From: Bacteroidetes oral taxon 274 str. F0058
GTDB taxonomy: Bacteria > Bacteroidota > Bacteroidia > Bacteroidales > Paludibacteraceae
DNA length: 64,000 nt
Direction of reading: 5' to 3'
NCBI GenBank assembly: GCA_000163695.1
Contig: GG774890.1
Coordinates: 383,457 to 447,456 of the forward strand
Within the stretch, counting starts at the first letter, position 1; each line of letters opens with the position of its first letter. A program made the translations under genes and the position numbers. Below, piece by piece: positions 8,523-16,934 of the stretch. The notes beneath the pieces were generated by a model. That model did no database searches and had not been told where the DNA came from. It saw nothing but the letters and a program-made list of their open reading frames with translations.

Positions 8523-9803
8523 ATGAGACAGTACCAAATTTCGAAGATTTTTCTATTTATAGTAATGGGATTCTGTTTTCTTGCAGAAACGAAAGCTCAA
8601 ACAAAAACGGAAGTGCTTGTAATCAGCACAATTCATAGTGGGCACAGTAATAATCCGAATTATTCATATCAAGATATTCTGAATATTTTAGGCACTTACA
8701 ATCCTGATGTAATTTGTGTAGAAATACCACCATCTTATTTTAGAAAGCAATCCTACCTCAAAGAAATGATGATAGCTTCAATATACGGTTTTGATAATAA
8801 TAAGAAAGTTTATCCGATTGATTGGTGGGAAACTCTATCGGATGTTCGTGCTGAAAGGAGTAAATATATCAAAACCGATGATTACAAAACGAAAAGTCAA
8901 CAAGCCGATTCGTTAGTAAAGAGCAATCGCATAATGCAGGCATTCGTAGAGAAATATGGTACTATGGATAGCATCTGGAAAAATAATAAAATGGGATATG
9001 AGTTTTTCAACGGCAAAGATTACAACGACTACATCCGAGAGATGTACTCTATATCAATCCGTGTGTATGGGGACGGTTGTATGAATTTATATTCGGAGTT
9101 GCGTAATGCCAAAATGATGGAATTAATTAACACTGCTATCGCCGAAAACAAAGGGAAACGCATTATAATACTTACAGGGGCTGAACATAAGTACTACTTT
9201 GATATTGCTTTGTCAAAACAAGAAGAAGTGCAATTAGTTAACTTTGAGAAGTTATTACCTTTAAAGACAATAGTTCCAACCTCAAACATAGTAGAATTTA
9301 TTGAAAATGATTTGGCAAAAGGTTATTATGATATGTCAGATACTTCTTCCATAGATGTCTTGTATCAAAATGCATTAGTTCCTCTGATTCATGGGATGGG
9401 AATGGATGACAGCCCCAACATTATACCTGTTGAAAATGTAAGAAAAGCTATATCCATTGTAGCTGAATGGGAATCTAAACGTTCAAAATCAGCAGTATTG
9501 CAGTTTGAGAAAGCGTGGATTAGATTTTTAGAAAAAGATTATTTCGGTGCGATTAAAATATCGGAAAGCATTAACAAAAGGTTAAATGAATTACCAAAAG
9601 AAAAACATTGGTTTTTTGTAATATATTATTGGCGTAATATAGGTTTTTGTTATGACATGACCAACCAAAGAGATAAGGCTATAAATGCTTATCAAGAATG
9701 CAAAAAAGCCTGTAAAACATTGGGGGTTAATGTGAATGTCGCAGAAAAATATATCTACAAAAACTTTGAGAATGAGCCTTACACAAGAGAACAGAATAAA
9801 TAA
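8523..9803 (+). CDS. exported TraB/Tiki-like protein of unknown function, probable cassette gene
   Basis: I do not recognise a named gene. The 426-residue protein has a signal peptide (cleavage near ETKAQ, residue 26). The arrangement TIHSGHSNNPNYS, then NPDVICVEIPP, then RNAKMMELI and IILTGAEHKYYF recalls the TraB/Tiki/EreA-like fold, in which paired histidines and a glutamate bind metal. This assignment is inference. Residues 345-415 look like a TPR pair (RNIGFCYDMTNQRDKAINAY). The gene starts 18 bp after an attC-like site, and its stop codon overlaps the start of another. The DNA is visibly richer in A/T than its neighbours, with codons such as AAA, AAT and TTA dominating. All this suggests horizontal acquisition as a single integron-type cassette. 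Confidence 0.55.
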   Translation: MRQYQISKIFLFIVMGFCFLAETKAQTKTEVLVISTIHSGHSNNPNYSYQDILNILGTYNPDVICVEIPPSYFRKQSYLKEMMIASIYGFDNNKKVYPIDWWETLSDVRAERSKYIKTDDYKTKSQQADSLVKSNRIMQAFVEKYGTMDSIWKNNKMGYEFFNGKDYNDYIREMYSISIRVYGDGCMNLYSELRNAKMMELINTAIAENKGKRIIILTGAEHKYYFDIALSKQEEVQLVNFEKLLPLKTIVPTSNIVEFIENDLAKGYYDMSDTSSIDVLYQNALVPLIHGMGMDDSPNIIPVENVRKAISIVAEWESKRSKSAVLQFEKAWIRFLEKDYFGAIKISESINKRLNELPKEKHWFFVIYYWRNIGFCYDMTNQRDKAINAYQECKKACKTLGVNVNVAEKYIYKNFENEPYTREQNK

Positions 9804-9863
9804 CGTTGTCTGATATGGGCTTTACGTTAGGTGGGGGTACACGCAAATCCCCGAACTGTTAGC
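9801..9863 (+). other. attC-like recombination site, downstream copy
   Basis: This 63-bp element begins in the stop codon of the preceding gene. TAACGTT (9801-9807) pairs with AACTGTTA (9854-9861), leaving one extrahelical T as in attC sites. GGGG and CCCC (9849-9852) pair inside. The right end GTTAGCA has the conserved GTT but not the full GTTRRRY consensus, so this copy is less certain than the upstream one. Confidence 0.45.
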
Positions 9864-9905
9864 ACCAAAATAAAAAGATATTTTTGAAGAGTATTTTCTT
9901 GAAAT

Positions 9906-9939
9906 TTTGTCGTTTTTCGGAGGAAAATGTATACTTTTG
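9906..9939 (+). promoter_or_regulatory. orphan promoter-like pair
   Basis: TTTG (9906-9909), 22 bp, then TACTTTTG (9932-9939). No gene follows for several hundred bases on this strand. Confidence 0.4.
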
Positions 9940-10093
9940 TAGTGGTAAATCAAGTGTTCATTTAAGCATTGCAGAATAAAGAAGGGAAAAGAAAATTGCT
10001 AGTTTCCAACTCGTAACTCATTTATCCTTTATTCTTTTTAGTTCGCTGATTATATGGAAGATATGAATTTATAGAATCTTTCCTGGCGGAACT

Positions 10094-10206
10094 TTCAGTA
10101 TATCCTTTTTGGGAAAATTATATATACAAGTTAGGATAATTATGTATATAAGTTGGAGGGATTATGTGTGTAATTCGATAGGGTTGTGTATGCAATTTGG
10201 GTAAAT
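10094..10206. repeat. degenerate 23-bp tandem repeat, four to five copies
   Basis: Units begin near 10116, 10138, 10161 and 10184, with a weaker one before them. Each reads roughly A-T-T-A-T-G-T-A-T-A-T-A-A-G-T-T followed by a G-rich end (TTAGGAT, TTGGAGGG, TCGATAGGG, TTTGGGTAAAT). The period is not a multiple of three and no frame stays open. Confidence 0.5.
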
Positions 10207-10338
10207 CATTTATATGATTTTTGGTAAATATCGTTATTGTTGCCGATAAAATAGATATTCTGTCGGACGATTGTACGAAAAAATTTTGGCAGACAATGAC
10301 AACAACTCATTAATCGAACACAGTCTATCCAGTAAAAA

Positions 10339-10372
10339 AAGAGCGACTCTTCCGTGTGTGGAGGTCGCTCTT
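10339..10372 (-). terminator. terminator of the EF-G paralogue gene
   Basis: AAGAGCGAC (10339-10347) pairs with GTCGCTCTT (10364-10372). On the minus strand the stem is followed by a run of seven T. The plus strand also has CTCTTTTT after the stem, so it may work in both directions. Confidence 0.8.
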
Positions 10373-10401
10373 CTCTTTTTGTCGTTCGATTAGAGAGTCG
10401 G

Positions 10402-12564
10402 TTACTCTTCGTCTTTCTGAGTAGCTTCGTATTCCTTGATAAGTTTTTCCTGAACATCGGTCGGACACAGCTCATAAGCATTGAACTGCATAGAGAACGA
10501 CGCTCTACCTCCCGACAGCGAACTGAGAGCCGTCGAGTACGATGCCACCTCTTTGAGAGGCACTTTGGCTTTGAGGTGTTCGAAACCTCGCTCGGAATTC
10601 ATACCCAGTACCATACCTCTGCGTCCTTGTAGGTCGCTCATCACGTCGCCCATTCTGTCTGACGGCACGAGCACGTCGAGGTCATATATCGGCTCGAGCA
10701 GCTTCGGTCCGGCTTCTTTGAAAGCTTGTGCGAAGGCGTTGCGTCCTGCCAATCGGAACGATATTTCGTTGCTGTCCACAGGGTGCATCTTACCGTCGTA
10801 TACGATGACGCGTACATCGCGTGCGTAAGAGCCAGTCAGCGGTCCTTGCTCCATTCTGTCCATAATACCCTTGAGTATGGCGGGCATAAAGCGTGCATCG
10901 ATGGAGCCACCCACGATTGAGTTGATGAAGATGAGTTTGCCGCCCCACTCGAGGTTAATCTCTTGTGTATCGCGTACGGATATTTTATACTCTTGTCCGT
11001 TGAATTTATATATCTCTTTGGCAGGGACATCTTCTATATATGGCTCTACGATGAGGTGAACCTCACCGAATTGTCCTGCTCCGCCCGACTGTTTCTTGTG
11101 GCGATAGTCGGCACGTGCTGCCTTGGTGATGGTCTCGCGGTAAGGTATGCGGGGTTCGCTGAAGTCTATCATCACCTTGTCGAGATTCTCTACTCGCCAT
11201 TTGAGAGTGCGGAGGTGAAATTCGCCCTGTCCCGACAGTATCGTCTGGCGAAGCTCTTTCGACCGCTCTATGACCCACGTCGGGTCTTCGGAGTGCATAC
11301 GGTTGAGTATTTCGCCGAGCTTTTCGTCTTCGCTCTCGTTTTGGGCTTTGATGGCACGACGATATTTCGGGGCGGGGTAGTCTACTTCGGGGAATATCCA
11401 ATCGATATCCTTACCATTCATAGTATTACCTGTGCGTACGTCTTTGAGCTTGACTGTGGCGCCTATATCGCCTGCAACCATTTCGTCGACCTGCGTACGA
11501 GTCTGTCCTGCAACGGAGAATATCTGAGAGATACGCTCTTTGCTGCCATTGCGACTGATATTGACCATATCGTCACCACCTTTTATCTTGCCGGACATCA
11601 CCTTGTAGTAGAGTACTTCGCCGATATGCGGTTCGATACTTGTCTTAAAGAAGAATAGCGAGGTCGGTCCTGCAGGGTCGGGTTTTACTTCCTTTCCTGT
11701 CGTGGTAACGGGGGCGTGCATCTCGGCGGGCGAGGGAGCTACGGCACATAAGAAGTCCATAAAGCGGCGTACTCCCATCGATTTGCCTCCACACAGACAC
11801 AGTACGGGGTATATGCCGCAGTCGATAAGTCCTTTGTGTATACCGACAAAGATATCTTCTTCGGGTAGCGACCCTTGGTCGAAGAATTTCTCCATCAGAC
11901 TCTCGTCGTTCTCTGCGGCAGCCTCTACCAGAGCGGCGTGCAGCTCTGCGGCTTTGGCTTTTTCGGCTTCGGGTATGTCGAGTTCTTCGGGCTGTCCGCC
12001 TTCGGGTTTCCAACGATACATCTTCATCTTGAGCACGTCCACTACGGCGTCGAAGTTAGTGCCTGCGTTGACGGGATATTGTACGAGAGCCACCTTACCG
12101 CCGAAGCTCTCACGGAGCTGTTCGAATGTCTTGTCGAAGTCTGCCATCTCTTTGTCGAGTTGGTTGATGGCGAAGATGACGGGTTTCTTCATCTTGTCGG
12201 CATAGCGGAACTGGTTCTGTGTGCCTACCTCTACGCCGTATTGTGCATTTACGAGTATTGCAGCCTGGTCTGTAACCGTCATCGACGATATAGCTCCGCC
12301 GATAAAGTCGTCTGCACCGGGGCAGTCGATGATGTTGATTTTTTTATTTGCCCACTCGGTAGTGATGATGGTTGGGAAAACGGAGTATCCGTACTCCTGT
12401 TCGACAGGGAAATAGTCTGAAACGGTGTTTTTACCGTCGACAGTGCCTCTGCGTTTGATGGCACCGCTTTCGAAAAGCATTGCTTCCACCAGAGTGGTTT
12501 TGCCCGTACCGGCACCGCCCAGAAGCGTAACGTTCCTAATGTCCGAAGTCTGATAAACTTTCAT
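10402..12564 (-). CDS. fusA2: elongation factor G paralogue (EF-G2 type), catalytic His replaced
   Basis: The 720-residue protein has the full EF-G layout: a G domain, domain II, and domains III-V through the C-terminal RRGMVLGM segment. The P-loop is GGAGTGKTT (16-24) instead of the AHIDAGKTT type. The switch-II motif is DCPGADDF (80-87) where normal EF-G has DTPGHVDF, so the histidine that activates water for GTP hydrolysis is Ala84. G4 is NQLD (134-137) rather than NKMD. The EF-G2 paralogue of Bacteroides thetaiotaomicron is known to support translation without GTP hydrolysis under nutrient limitation, and this looks like its orthologue. The normal fusA would be expected in the str operon elsewhere. 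It is monocistronic, with its own promoter and terminator. Confidence 0.85.
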   Translation of the reverse strand: MKVYQTSDIRNVTLLGGAGTGKTTLVEAMLFESGAIKRRGTVDGKNTVSDYFPVEQEYGYSVFPTIITTEWANKKINIIDCPGADDFIGGAISSMTVTDQAAILVNAQYGVEVGTQNQFRYADKMKKPVIFAINQLDKEMADFDKTFEQLRESFGGKVALVQYPVNAGTNFDAVVDVLKMKMYRWKPEGGQPEELDIPEAEKAKAAELHAALVEAAAENDESLMEKFFDQGSLPEEDIFVGIHKGLIDCGIYPVLCLCGGKSMGVRRFMDFLCAVAPSPAEMHAPVTTTGKEVKPDPAGPTSLFFFKTSIEPHIGEVLYYKVMSGKIKGGDDMVNISRNGSKERISQIFSVAGQTRTQVDEMVAGDIGATVKLKDVRTGNTMNGKDIDWIFPEVDYPAPKYRRAIKAQNESEDEKLGEILNRMHSEDPTWVIERSKELRQTILSGQGEFHLRTLKWRVENLDKVMIDFSEPRIPYRETITKAARADYRHKKQSGGAGQFGEVHLIVEPYIEDVPAKEIYKFNGQEYKISVRDTQEINLEWGGKLIFINSIVGGSIDARFMPAILKGIMDRMEQGPLTGSYARDVRVIVYDGKMHPVDSNEISFRLAGRNAFAQAFKEAGPKLLEPIYDLDVLVPSDRMGDVMSDLQGRRGMVLGMNSERGFEHLKAKVPLKEVASYSTALSSLSGGRASFSMQFNAYELCPTDVQEKLIKEYEATQKDEE

Positions 12565-12659
12565 AAACTGTTAGTTATTTATTATTTTATATTTTGTTTT
12601 TTTGTAAAAAGTCCTATAATACGCTTGACCGTAAAAAACGGGTTGTAAATTTTTCGGGG

Positions 12660-12691
12660 CAAAATTAGGAATAAATTTTGATTTTTGCAAT
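12660..12691 (-). promoter_or_regulatory. promoter of the EF-G paralogue gene
   Basis: On the minus strand ATTG (12691-12688), 20 bp, then TAATTTTG (12667-12660). It leaves a leader of about 90 nt containing a short ACCG/CGGT hairpin. Confidence 0.6.
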
Positions 12692-12737
12692 TAAAAAGTG
12701 TTTTTATTTTGGTTGTACAAATTAATGAATGTAATAT

Positions 12738-12769
12738 TTTGTCGAAAAAAAAATAATTTATTAATTTTG
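12738..12769 (+). promoter_or_regulatory. promoter of the T9SS cargo gene
   Basis: TTTG (12738-12741), 20 bp, then TAATTTTG (12762-12769) is a full consensus match, divergent from the EF-G paralogue promoter. Confidence 0.75.
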
Positions 12770-12812
12770 CATCGAAAAATATTTTTATTCACTAAAAACA
12801 TCAATAAATAAA

Positions 12813-13829
12813 ATGAAACCACTAAAAAACTACTTTATTTTGGGTCTGCTCTTTTGTGCAGCGTTAATGCCTTTCGGCTCTGTGTATTCTCAGAATTACA
12901 CCACAGACGGTAATAAAATAACAATTACAACCGATAGGGAGAAAGGGGAATGGCTGATTTGTGTCGTAACAAATTTTTTGAAACCCGGTTATGACGATGA
13001 AACTTGGATCGACTGGAATAACAACGGTAAGTACGATAAGGACGAAGAGATTTTTACGGGACCAAATTCTTTTACGCACAAACAGATAGCTAAGACGATT
13101 ACCATATACGGAAACGTAAAATATTTTTTTTGTGTAAAGCAAGAACTTGTTTCGATAGATGTAACTAAGTGTCCTACTTTGTCTACCCTTCATGTATCCA
13201 GAAATAAGTTTAAGACATTAGACCTTTCCAATTGTCCGAACCTTAGATATTTATATCTGAATTCGAATGAAGTATCTGCTTTGGATCTCAAAAATAAATC
13301 TGACCTTTTCCATGTAGAGTGTGTTATGAATAATTTGTCCAAAGAGACAATGATGCAGCTGGCAGAAGACCTTGCAGATAGGACAGGACTCGACGAAGAT
13401 GGTACAGAAAAGTCTACCGGTAATATCTATGTATTGGCTTTGCAGAATACGGAGAAAAATGTTTGTCCCAAAGAGGCTGTCGATAAAATAAAGGCAAAGA
13501 ATTGGAACGTTTACGCATATAAGGATTATGATGACCCCGAAAAAACGATAGAAGTACCCTATGAAGGAACTCCTACGGCAATCTATGAACCCAATGTATC
13601 CGACAACAAACTATCGGTATACCCCAATCCGGCAACGACGACCGTGAATGTTTCCGTCCCCGAATCGTATATAGGACAGACTATTAATCTCGTTTCTATG
13701 AATGGTAGTATCGTTTTGACACAAAAGATACTGCAACAAAATACAGTGATGGACGTTTCTACTGTTCCTGCAGGAAATTATATAGTGACGGTAGGCTCGA
13801 GTTCTTATCGTATAGAGATTGTAAAATAA
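12813..13829 (+). CDS. secreted protein with type IX secretion (Por) sorting domain
   Basis: The 338-residue protein has a signal peptide (cleavage near VYSQ, residue 27) and an N-terminal domain holding DWNNNGKYDKDEEIF, a calcium-binding-like acidic loop. A short leucine-rich stretch follows (residues about 110-170: LDLSNCPNLRYLYLNSNEV). The C-terminal domain of about 75 residues (LSVYPNPATTTVNVSVPE through YIVTVGSSSYRIEIVK) is the type A T9SS sorting signal, which is cleaved on the cell surface as cargo is anchored. The protein should therefore be surface-attached or secreted. Its function is otherwise unknown. The organism must encode a T9SS elsewhere. Confidence 0.8.
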   Translation: MKPLKNYFILGLLFCAALMPFGSVYSQNYTTDGNKITITTDREKGEWLICVVTNFLKPGYDDETWIDWNNNGKYDKDEEIFTGPNSFTHKQIAKTITIYGNVKYFFCVKQELVSIDVTKCPTLSTLHVSRNKFKTLDLSNCPNLRYLYLNSNEVSALDLKNKSDLFHVECVMNNLSKETMMQLAEDLADRTGLDEDGTEKSTGNIYVLALQNTEKNVCPKEAVDKIKAKNWNVYAYKDYDDPEKTIEVPYEGTPTAIYEPNVSDNKLSVYPNPATTTVNVSVPESYIGQTINLVSMNGSIVLTQKILQQNTVMDVSTVPAGNYIVTVGSSSYRIEIVK

Positions 13830-13868
13830 GCTAATTTGTTGAAGTAATTAAGTTTTTTCATAATGGGA

Positions 13869-13908
13869 AGACGGATGCAGACTACTACGGTTTGCGTCTG
13901 TCTTTTTT
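13869..13908 (+). terminator. terminator after the T9SS cargo gene
   Basis: AGACGGATGCAGAC (13869-13882) pairs with GTTTGCGTCTGTCT (13890-13903), with G-T wobbles, followed by TTTTTAT. Confidence 0.8.
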
Positions 13909-13950
13909 ATTTTTCGCTACAGATTAGTTCTTCTGCTAACTCGTGTTGTG

Positions 13951-14838
13951 TTATTTGCTAAAATATTCTTCCGTTATTTTAAACTTTTGCCATATATCGG
14001 CTGCGAGGTAGGCTTCTTTGGTGCCTGGAGGTACTGTAAGGATAACTTTACTCAAATCTATGTCGTCAAACATATCTTCCGTTATACGTAGCGGCTTTTG
14101 CCAGCCGACGGTAACGGATTGGAGACCTCTGCATCCGTAGAAAACATACTCTCCTATCCATACAGAATCGTTGCAAGGAAGGGCGACGGACGCAAGGCTT
14201 GCGCAGTTGGCGAAAGCCGCAACGCCAATCGTTGTTACGCTGTCGGGTATGGCAATTGAGGTAAGGTTTGTACAACCGCTAAAAACACTTACTCCCATAC
14301 GGTCTAAGCTTTTGGGCAGAGAAACAGACGAAAGGCTTGTACAGTTGGCGAAAGCTCTGTGGCCAATCTCCGTCACACCGTCGGGTATGTCGATTGAGGT
14401 AAGGCTTGTGCAGTATTCGAAAACACTCATTTCTATCCGAGCCAAACCGTATGGAAGGGCGACGGACACAAGTCCCCTACAGCCTGCAAAAGCCGCCTCT
14501 CCAATGACTGTAACGCTATTGGGTATGGTAATAGAGTTGAGGGTTGTATAACCGCAAAAAGCGTCATCTCCAATACCTGTTACACGGTATGCCTTACCGT
14601 CTTTTACTACGATAGCGGGGATACTTACGTCTCCCGTCGGTCTGTCGGTATAGTATTGATATGTCTTCGGCTTGGATACTACGGTTACCTCACGGTTGGC
14701 GTCGTCGGTGATTTTGTAATAAAACTTGCCTACTTTGAAGTCGTAGTTTTGCCCTTGCTGTGCTCTGAGGGGTGTAGCCTGTGCCGAAACGAACCATAGC
14801 AGTGCAATAGTTGCGGAAAGTTTTAGAAATTTTGTCAT
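13951..14838 (-). CDS. BspA-like leucine-rich repeat (LRR_5) exported protein
   Basis: The 295-residue protein has a signal peptide (cleavage near LRAQ, residue 27). About six LRR_5 units of roughly 23 residues follow, each of the form sIxIPdSVTxIGxxAFaNCtsL (for example DGVTEIGHRAFANCTSL). A final segment DIDLSKVILTVPPGTKEAY is typical of this family. BspA-like proteins of oral and gut Bacteroidales bind host proteins or act in aggregation, and here the role is unknown. No T9SS domain is visible at the C-terminus, so the final location is uncertain. It converges with the T9SS cargo gene. Confidence 0.8.
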   Translation of the reverse strand: MTKFLKLSATIALLWFVSAQATPLRAQQGQNYDFKVGKFYYKITDDANREVTVVSKPKTYQYYTDRPTGDVSIPAIVVKDGKAYRVTGIGDDAFCGYTTLNSITIPNSVTVIGEAAFAGCRGLVSVALPYGLARIEMSVFEYCTSLTSIDIPDGVTEIGHRAFANCTSLSSVSLPKSLDRMGVSVFSGCTNLTSIAIPDSVTTIGVAAFANCASLASVALPCNDSVWIGEYVFYGCRGLQSVTVGWQKPLRITEDMFDDIDLSKVILTVPPGTKEAYLAADIWQKFKITEEYFSK

Positions 14839-14910
14839 ATTCTTATGGTTTTAGCCCATTGTATTGTACTACATTATTTATATTGAAAAAACACAAAAGG
14901 AATAAAATGT

Positions 14911-14944
14911 GAGCGGGAGATATTATCGTTAACTTCTCCCGCTC
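14911..14944 (-). terminator. hairpin downstream of ftsH
   Basis: GAGCGGGAGA (14911-14920) pairs perfectly with TCTCCCGCTC (14935-14944). The tail on the minus strand (ACATTTTATT) is only moderately T-rich. Confidence 0.6.
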
Positions 14945-14948
14945 TTTA

Positions 14949-16892
14949 TCATACGCTTTCGGTCTCTTGTCCGAGTATCTCTTCGCTGCGGCTCTTCCAC
15001 GGGCGTTCGCCCAGTATCGCTTTGACATCGTCGGCAAAGAGCACCTCCCGCTCTATGAGTATCTCGGCAATCTGCTTCACCTGCTCGGCGTGCTCGGTCA
15101 GTATCGATACCGCCCGCTCGAACTGTTCGTTCATAAGGGTTTTTACCTCTTTGTCGATATTCTGGCTTGTTGTCTCCGAGTATGGCTTGGTGAAACTGTA
15201 TTCGTATTGTCCCGACGAGTCGTAGTAGCTGACGTTGGGTAGGTTGTCGCTCATACCGTAGAATGCTACCATAGCGTAAACCTGTTTGGTGGCACGCTCC
15301 AAGTCGTTCAATGCTCCTGTGGATGCGGCGTCGAAGAACACCTTCTCGGCAGCTCGCCCACCGAGAAGCGAGCAGACCTCGTCGAGGATATGCTCACGTG
15401 TGGTGAGCTGACGCTCTTCGGGCAGATACCAAGCTGCTCCCAGAGCCATTCCTCGCGGAACGATTGTTACCTTCACCAATGGGTTGCCGTGCTCCACCAG
15501 CCAACTGATGGTAGCGTGTCCTGCTTCGTGGTAGGCGATGGAACGTTTCTCTTCGAGGGTCATTATCTTGTTTTTCTTCTCCAAGCCACCTATTATCCTA
15601 TCGACAGCATCGAGGAAGTCCTGCTTACCGACGGAAGAACGGTTTTTTCGTGCGGCTATAAGTGCCGCCTCGTTGCATACGTTGGCGATGTCGGCTCCCG
15701 AGAATCCGGGCGTCTGCCTTGCAAGAAAGTCTTTGTCGAGGTCTTGGTCGAGTTTAAGAGGACGCAGGTGTACTTCGAATATCTCTTTTCGTTCGTGTAC
15801 GTCGGGCAAATCGACGTGTATCTGTCTGTCGAAGCGTCCTGCCCGCAGCAATGCCTTGTCGAGAATATCTGCTCTGTTGGTGGCAGCGAGTATGATGATA
15901 CCCGAATTGGTGCCGAAGCCGTCCATCTCGGTGAGCAGCTGGTTGAGGGTGTTTTCGCGTTCGTCGTTGACGTTCATATTGGGGTTTCTGCCTCTGGCAC
16001 GTCCTACGGCGTCTATCTCATCGATGAAGATGATACACGGAGCACTTGCTTTTGCCCTCTGGAAGAGGTCGCGTACGCGGCTTGCTCCTACACCGACGAA
16101 CATCTCTACGAAGTCGCTGCCTGCAAGAGAAAAGAACGGTACTTCGGCTTCGCCTGCCACTGCCTTTGCCAGCAGTGTTTTACCTGTCCCCGGAGGACCG
16201 ACGAGCAAAGCTCCCTTGGGTATCTTGCCGCCAAGCTCGGTGTATTTCTTCGGGTTCTTCAGGAACGAGACAATCTCCTGTACCTCCTCTTTTGCTCCCT
16301 CGAGACCGGCAACGTCTTTGAACGTGATTTTGATACCGTTCTTTTTGTCGAAAAGCTGAGCCTTGCTCTTGCCTACCGAGAAGATGCCTCCGCCTGCACC
16401 GCCCATACGACGGTTGAGGAAGAAAAACAGTCCGATGATAAACAGAAAAGGTACGATATTCCACAGTATGAAGCTTAGATAGTTTCTGCCCTCTTTGTAG
16501 GTTACCTCGCCTGTATATATGCCTCTGGTTCGGAGGTCTGCCAGCTGTTTCTCCATCTCGGCTATCGAGCCGAAGTTGGCTTTGATACGGACGGTCTTTT
16601 GTCCCTTGTAGTCTATCTTTTTCTCGAAAAGTGTGGCGGCACAGGCGGTATCTACCTCTGCTTCGATAGAGCCTGCCGTCTTGTCGATAGTGATTTTTTT
16701 TGTGCAATTGTCTGCCAAAACGTTCTGAAACTTCGATATCGGCACCTCACGCGACATCTGAGAGTTGTCGTTGAGAAAATACGATGCTATAAAAAACAAT
16801 GCAATAGCCAGATATATCCAATAGAAATTGAACTTCGGCTTGAACGGTTTTTGTGGATTATTGGGTTTGTTTTGCGGGTTTGTGTTACTCAT
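14949..16892 (-). CDS. ftsH: ATP-dependent zinc metalloprotease FtsH
   Basis: FtsH is a hexameric inner-membrane AAA+ protease that degrades misfolded membrane proteins and regulators. In the 647 residues two membrane helices (about 22-40 and 140-160) flank a periplasmic domain. The AAA module has Walker A GPPGTGKT (232-239), Walker B IIFIDEID (287-294) and an arginine-finger region RAGRFDR. The zinc motif is HEAGH (455-459). The length matches the family. It is monocistronic, with a TATCTTTG -7 box upstream. Confidence 0.98.
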   Translation of the reverse strand: MSNTNPQNKPNNPQKPFKPKFNFYWIYLAIALFFIASYFLNDNSQMSREVPISKFQNVLADNCTKKITIDKTAGSIEAEVDTACAATLFEKKIDYKGQKTVRIKANFGSIAEMEKQLADLRTRGIYTGEVTYKEGRNYLSFILWNIVPFLFIIGLFFFLNRRMGGAGGGIFSVGKSKAQLFDKKNGIKITFKDVAGLEGAKEEVQEIVSFLKNPKKYTELGGKIPKGALLVGPPGTGKTLLAKAVAGEAEVPFFSLAGSDFVEMFVGVGASRVRDLFQRAKASAPCIIFIDEIDAVGRARGRNPNMNVNDERENTLNQLLTEMDGFGTNSGIIILAATNRADILDKALLRAGRFDRQIHVDLPDVHERKEIFEVHLRPLKLDQDLDKDFLARQTPGFSGADIANVCNEAALIAARKNRSSVGKQDFLDAVDRIIGGLEKKNKIMTLEEKRSIAYHEAGHATISWLVEHGNPLVKVTIVPRGMALGAAWYLPEERQLTTREHILDEVCSLLGGRAAEKVFFDAASTGALNDLERATKQVYAMVAFYGMSDNLPNVSYYDSSGQYEYSFTKPYSETTSQNIDKEVKTLMNEQFERAVSILTEHAEQVKQIAEILIEREVLFADDVKAILGERPWKSRSEEILGQETESV

Positions 16893-16926
16893 TGATTCGT
16901 AAAAGTCTTTCTTTTTTATGTGGCTG

Positions 16927-16934
16927 CAAAGATA
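16927..16934 (-). promoter_or_regulatory. ftsH -7 box
   Basis: The minus strand reads TATCTTTG about 35 bp before the ftsH start. A TTTG lies 23 bp upstream (16961-16958). Confidence 0.55.

Larger units (their letters stand above)
9864..10338. other. gene-free stretch downstream of the cassette
   Basis: No convincing coding frame was found on either strand. The stretch holds a promoter-like pair (9906-9939), a 9-bp inverted repeat (9973-9981 with 10027-10035) and a degenerate 23-bp tandem repeat (about 10094-10206). With the terminator hairpin at 10339-10372 also followed by CTCTTTTT on the plus strand, a noncoding transcript of about 430 nt is conceivable but not shown. Confidence 0.4.

Noticed and set aside
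15390..16478. 362-codon open frame on the plus strand
   Set aside because: It lies antisense to ftsH, whose identity is certain, and shows no domain of its own.
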